Shown: positions 7,013 through 8,060 of the stretch, piece by piece | Layout of the letters: every line of letters begins with the position of its first letter | Numbering within the stretch: the first letter of the stretch is position 1 | From: an uncultured Lachnospiraceae bacterium | Lineage (GTDB): Bacteria > Bacillota > Clostridia > Lachnospirales > Lachnospiraceae | Length of the DNA: 8,060 nt | Reading direction: 5' to 3' | Assembly (NCBI GenBank): GCA_946566415.1 | Contig: CAMNWW010000094.1 | Span: 1-8,060 of the forward strand | Position numbers and translations under genes: made by a program | The notes under the pieces: model-generated | The model's input: only the letters and a program-made list of their open reading frames with translations | Told to the model about the DNA's origin: nothing | Databases searched by the model: none

Positions 7013-7034
7013 AACACGACATATTGAAATGTAC
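7008..7034 (-). promoter_or_regulatory. Promoter of the two-component operon with the shared regulator box
   Basis: On the minus strand GTACATTTCA (7034-7025) is followed after 11 bases by TATGAT (7013-7008), a five-of-six match to the -10 consensus. The box and spacing are identical to the exporter operon's promoter, which suggests the response regulator activates its own gene. No separate -35 is seen. Transcription should begin about 7 bases past the -10, which is now inside the hairpin element, giving a leader of roughly 130 bases instead of about 25-30 before the insertion. The TATGAT is kept because the element entered just downstream. The end of the MATE pseudogene (7044) lies immediately upstream. 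Confidence 0.55.
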
Positions 7035-7043
7035 TTGAAAATT

Positions 7044-7326
7044 TTAATTTTCCTTTGTACTGTCTGCTTCCAATCTGCGTACTGTTTTTAAATAGAGTAC
7101 CGCCACAAACAGCGTAGAAAGCAGCGCTCCCAGTCGCCGGCGACATATCGCCGTATCCTGCCATCTGTGCGTTGACAATAATCTGCGATATACTCATAAG
7201 AAGGGAACCTAAAGATGCAGGGATTCCGATCGCCAGTACACTTCCGGGGACCTTATCCTTTATCGAAAAATCCCGTATATGAATGCTTAGAATCAATTTC
7301 CCTTCTGTCGTTATTTCAATAGCGTG
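7044..7326 (-). pseudogene. MATE-family efflux transporter remnant, internally deleted and 5'-truncated
   Basis: Two pieces of one multidrug/toxin-extrusion (MATE) transporter remain, in different frames. The first (7326 to about 7144) reads ...RDFSIKDKVPGSVLAIGIPASLGSLLMSISQIIVNAQMAGYGDM, the middle of such proteins: the loop after the sixth helix and the following helix with the IGIPASLGSLL signature. The second (about 7133 to 7044) reads LGALLSTLFVAVLYLKTV then RRLEADSTKEN and a TAA, the last helix and tail. Most of the C-terminal half between them is missing, and the join shifts the frame. A perfect palindrome, GTCGCCGGCGAC (7133-7144), lies at the join. The N-terminal half is absent, and a stop at 7327-7329 closes the frame upstream. 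No function can remain. Confidence 0.75.
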
Positions 7327-7406
7327 CTAAATAGTCTACAATTGGTTCTTCGGCAGAACTTAAAAATATTGTAATACATTTTCAAGAGAGGAACCGCTGC
7401 TTTAAT

Positions 7407-7586
7407 CAGATGACGGAAGAATCGGCCGGAAAGGAGATTTCTCTGGCAATGAGCAGATCTGATGATTCTTTTACAGTTACAATAACAGATCATGGTTCCG
7501 GAATAAATGAAAAAATACAGCAGAATATTTTTGATAAATTTTACCAGGACGATCCTTCTCATTCCTCTGAAGGAAACGGTCTGGGG
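7407..7586 (+). pseudogene. Fragment of a sensor histidine kinase ATP-binding domain
   Basis: About 60 residues of a HATPase_c domain are present: ...ITDHGSGI (G1 box, DxGxG intact), then IFDKFYQDDPSHSSEGNGLG (F-box running into the G2 box). The normal continuation GLGLAL is cut after the second glycine near 7586 and replaced by unrelated sequence (QLYSYAVTM...). Upstream, the N-box and dimerisation domain are missing; the match begins near 7407. The G1 box differs from the NTC type of the intact kinase in this window, so it is not a duplicate of that gene. A complete reading frame exists (7410-7664), but it cannot encode a working kinase. Its strand is opposite to the neighbouring MATE remnant. 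Confidence 0.72.
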
Positions 7587-7660
7587 CAGCTTTACAGTTA
7601 CGCTGTCACAATGTTGCACTTGAAAATCGCCTTATTTGGAAGTATGGTAGAAGTGATGAG

Positions 7661-7756
7661 ATGACTACTGTTACCCTTCGACTTGATGATGAGATGAAAA
7701 CAGAAAAAGCTTATTTTAAAAATACTATGCCCCCATTTATAATAAGCAGCTCTTGA
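7661..7756 (+). pseudogene. N-terminal fragment of a DinJ/RelB-family antitoxin
   Basis: An ATG at 7661 opens a 31-codon frame that starts MTTVTLRLDDEMKTEKAYF, the ribbon-helix-helix strand and first helix of DinJ/RelB antitoxins ('TTVTLRLDEE.K..AE..F'). The expected continuation ('GMNMSTAI...') is absent. After about 7731 the frame runs into the antisense of the IS3 remnant and stops at 7756. No toxin gene follows. GGTAGAAGTGATGAG just upstream resembles a ribosome site, and TTGAAA (7620) with TATGGT (7643) at 17 bases could be an old promoter. This looks like a toxin-antitoxin operon cut after its first codons. The fragment is short, so the family call is moderate. Confidence 0.55.
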
Positions 7757-7861
7757 TATTTCAAGATGCCTGCACATCCATTCTATATTCCATTTTTTCT
7801 CTGTATGAAAATGCCTGACTGTTAAATATTTTGATTCATGACGTACCCTTCCAAGCCTCAC
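7733..7861 (-). pseudogene. IS3-family transposase OrfB, N-terminal remnant
   Basis: A GTG at 7861 overlaps the orfA stop (atGTGA) and lies in the -1 frame relative to orfA. The frame reads VRLGRVRHESKYLTVRHFHT, then EKKWNIEWMCRHLEISRAAYYKW, the HTH_21-like start of IS3 OrfB ('...I..LC..L.ISRS.YYKW'). From residue 44 the reading (GHSIFKISFFC...) is unrelated. The open frame continues to 7598 only as antisense of the antitoxin fragment. Full OrfB proteins are close to 280 residues, so the whole integrase catalytic domain is gone. Confidence 0.72.
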
Positions 7862-8060
7862 ATCCTTTCGTATTCTTTCACTTTTTTTAACAGTTCATCT
7901 ACCATATCCTTTTCTTCCAGTTGGCGTTTCAACCGTAGATTTCCGCGCCGTAAACGTTCCAATTCATTTACTTCATCATCCGTTTTGCGGTGTCCCCTCC
8001 TATCTGTTAATCCGTCCTCTCCATTGACATCATATTTCTTTACCCATGAATAAACCTGGC
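7858..8060 (-). CDS. IS3-family transposase OrfA, C-terminal part (start outside window)
   Basis: The frame is open from the window edge (first complete codon 8058-8056) to a TGA at 7860-7858, giving 66 residues. It reads QVYSWVKKYDVNGEDGLTDRRGHRK, the end of the helix-turn-helix region with the classic 'GxxGLxDRRG' loop, then a Leu/Arg/Lys/Glu-rich helix (ELERLRRGNLRLKRQLEEKDM) that forms the leucine-zipper-like dimerisation segment of IS3 OrfA proteins. Near its end, A-AAA-AAA-G (7888-7881), in frame as tta-aaa-aaa-gtg, is a standard slippery site for -1 frameshifting. The -1 frame stays open into orfB. The visible part looks undamaged, but the element it belongs to is truncated. Confidence 0.78.
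   Translation of the reverse strand, partial: QVYSWVKKYDVNGEDGLTDRRGHRKTDDEVNELERLRRGNLRLKRQLEEKDMVDELLKKVKEYERM

Larger units (their letters stand above)
7733..8060 (-). mobile_element. Truncated IS3-family insertion sequence (5' part continues beyond window)
   Basis: The minus strand holds the end of orfA and the beginning of orfB of an IS3-family element (IS150/IS3-like wording) in the normal overlapping arrangement. OrfB stops resembling a transposase after residue 43, near 7733, so the catalytic DDE part and the far terminal repeat are missing. The left end and any terminal repeat or target duplication lie outside the window. It is immobile on its own. Confidence 0.75.

Noticed and set aside
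7009..7296. A 95-residue intact membrane protein on the minus strand
   Set aside because: It is two MATE pieces read through an out-of-frame deletion. The residues after GYGDM have no membrane pattern, while the alternative frame gives the true MATE tail.
7311..7619. A 102-residue minus-strand frame
   Set aside because: It is the antisense of the kinase fragment and has no recognisable pattern or ribosome site.
7410..7664. An 84-residue stand-alone ATPase-domain protein
   Set aside because: It lacks the N-box and breaks off in the middle of the G2 box, so it cannot bind ATP like a GHKL domain.

Overview
The window looks like a low-to-moderate G+C Firmicute, most likely a gut clostridium of the Lachnospiraceae type. 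This is inferred from strong AGGAGG-type ribosome sites, tightly overlapping genes, the protein families present (Gld-type ABC/GldG/DUF4340 exporter, VanR/OmpR two-component pair, MATE, DinJ/RelB, IS3) and their wording. No rRNA or marker gene confirms it.

Layout. Nearly all intact genes are on the minus strand, so the functional order runs right to left. At the extreme left is the tail of a plus-strand gene (3-86), which converges on an intrinsic terminator (78-105). Positions 134-4821 hold a four-gene minus-strand operon: an ABC ATPase, a six-to-eight-segment permease, a GldG-like auxiliary protein and a DUF4340 membrane-anchored protein. Every junction overlaps (4, 1 and 14 bases), so the genes are probably translationally coupled. 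Positions 4822-4973 are the operon promoter region. Positions 4974-6871 hold a response regulator and sensor kinase pair that overlap by 7 bases. Positions 6872-7043 are the regulator's upstream region, which contains a 96-base hairpin element with 8-base target duplications. Positions 7044-8060 are a graveyard of gene pieces: an internally deleted MATE transporter (-), a kinase ATPase-domain fragment (+), the first residues of a DinJ/RelB antitoxin (+) and a truncated IS3-family element (-) that runs off the window.

How the parts fit. Both the exporter operon and the two-component operon carry the same 10-mer, GTACATTTCA, exactly 11 bases before a good -10 hexamer (TACAAT and TATGAT). The shared box lies where a -35 element would be. 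The simplest reading is that the response regulator activates both its own operon and the exporter operon from this box. The kinase would sense an envelope signal and the Gld-type exporter would be the output. The hairpin element has inserted 3 bases downstream of the regulator's predicted -10 hexamer, so the promoter is kept but the transcript should now begin inside the hairpin. What the exporter moves cannot be read from the sequence.
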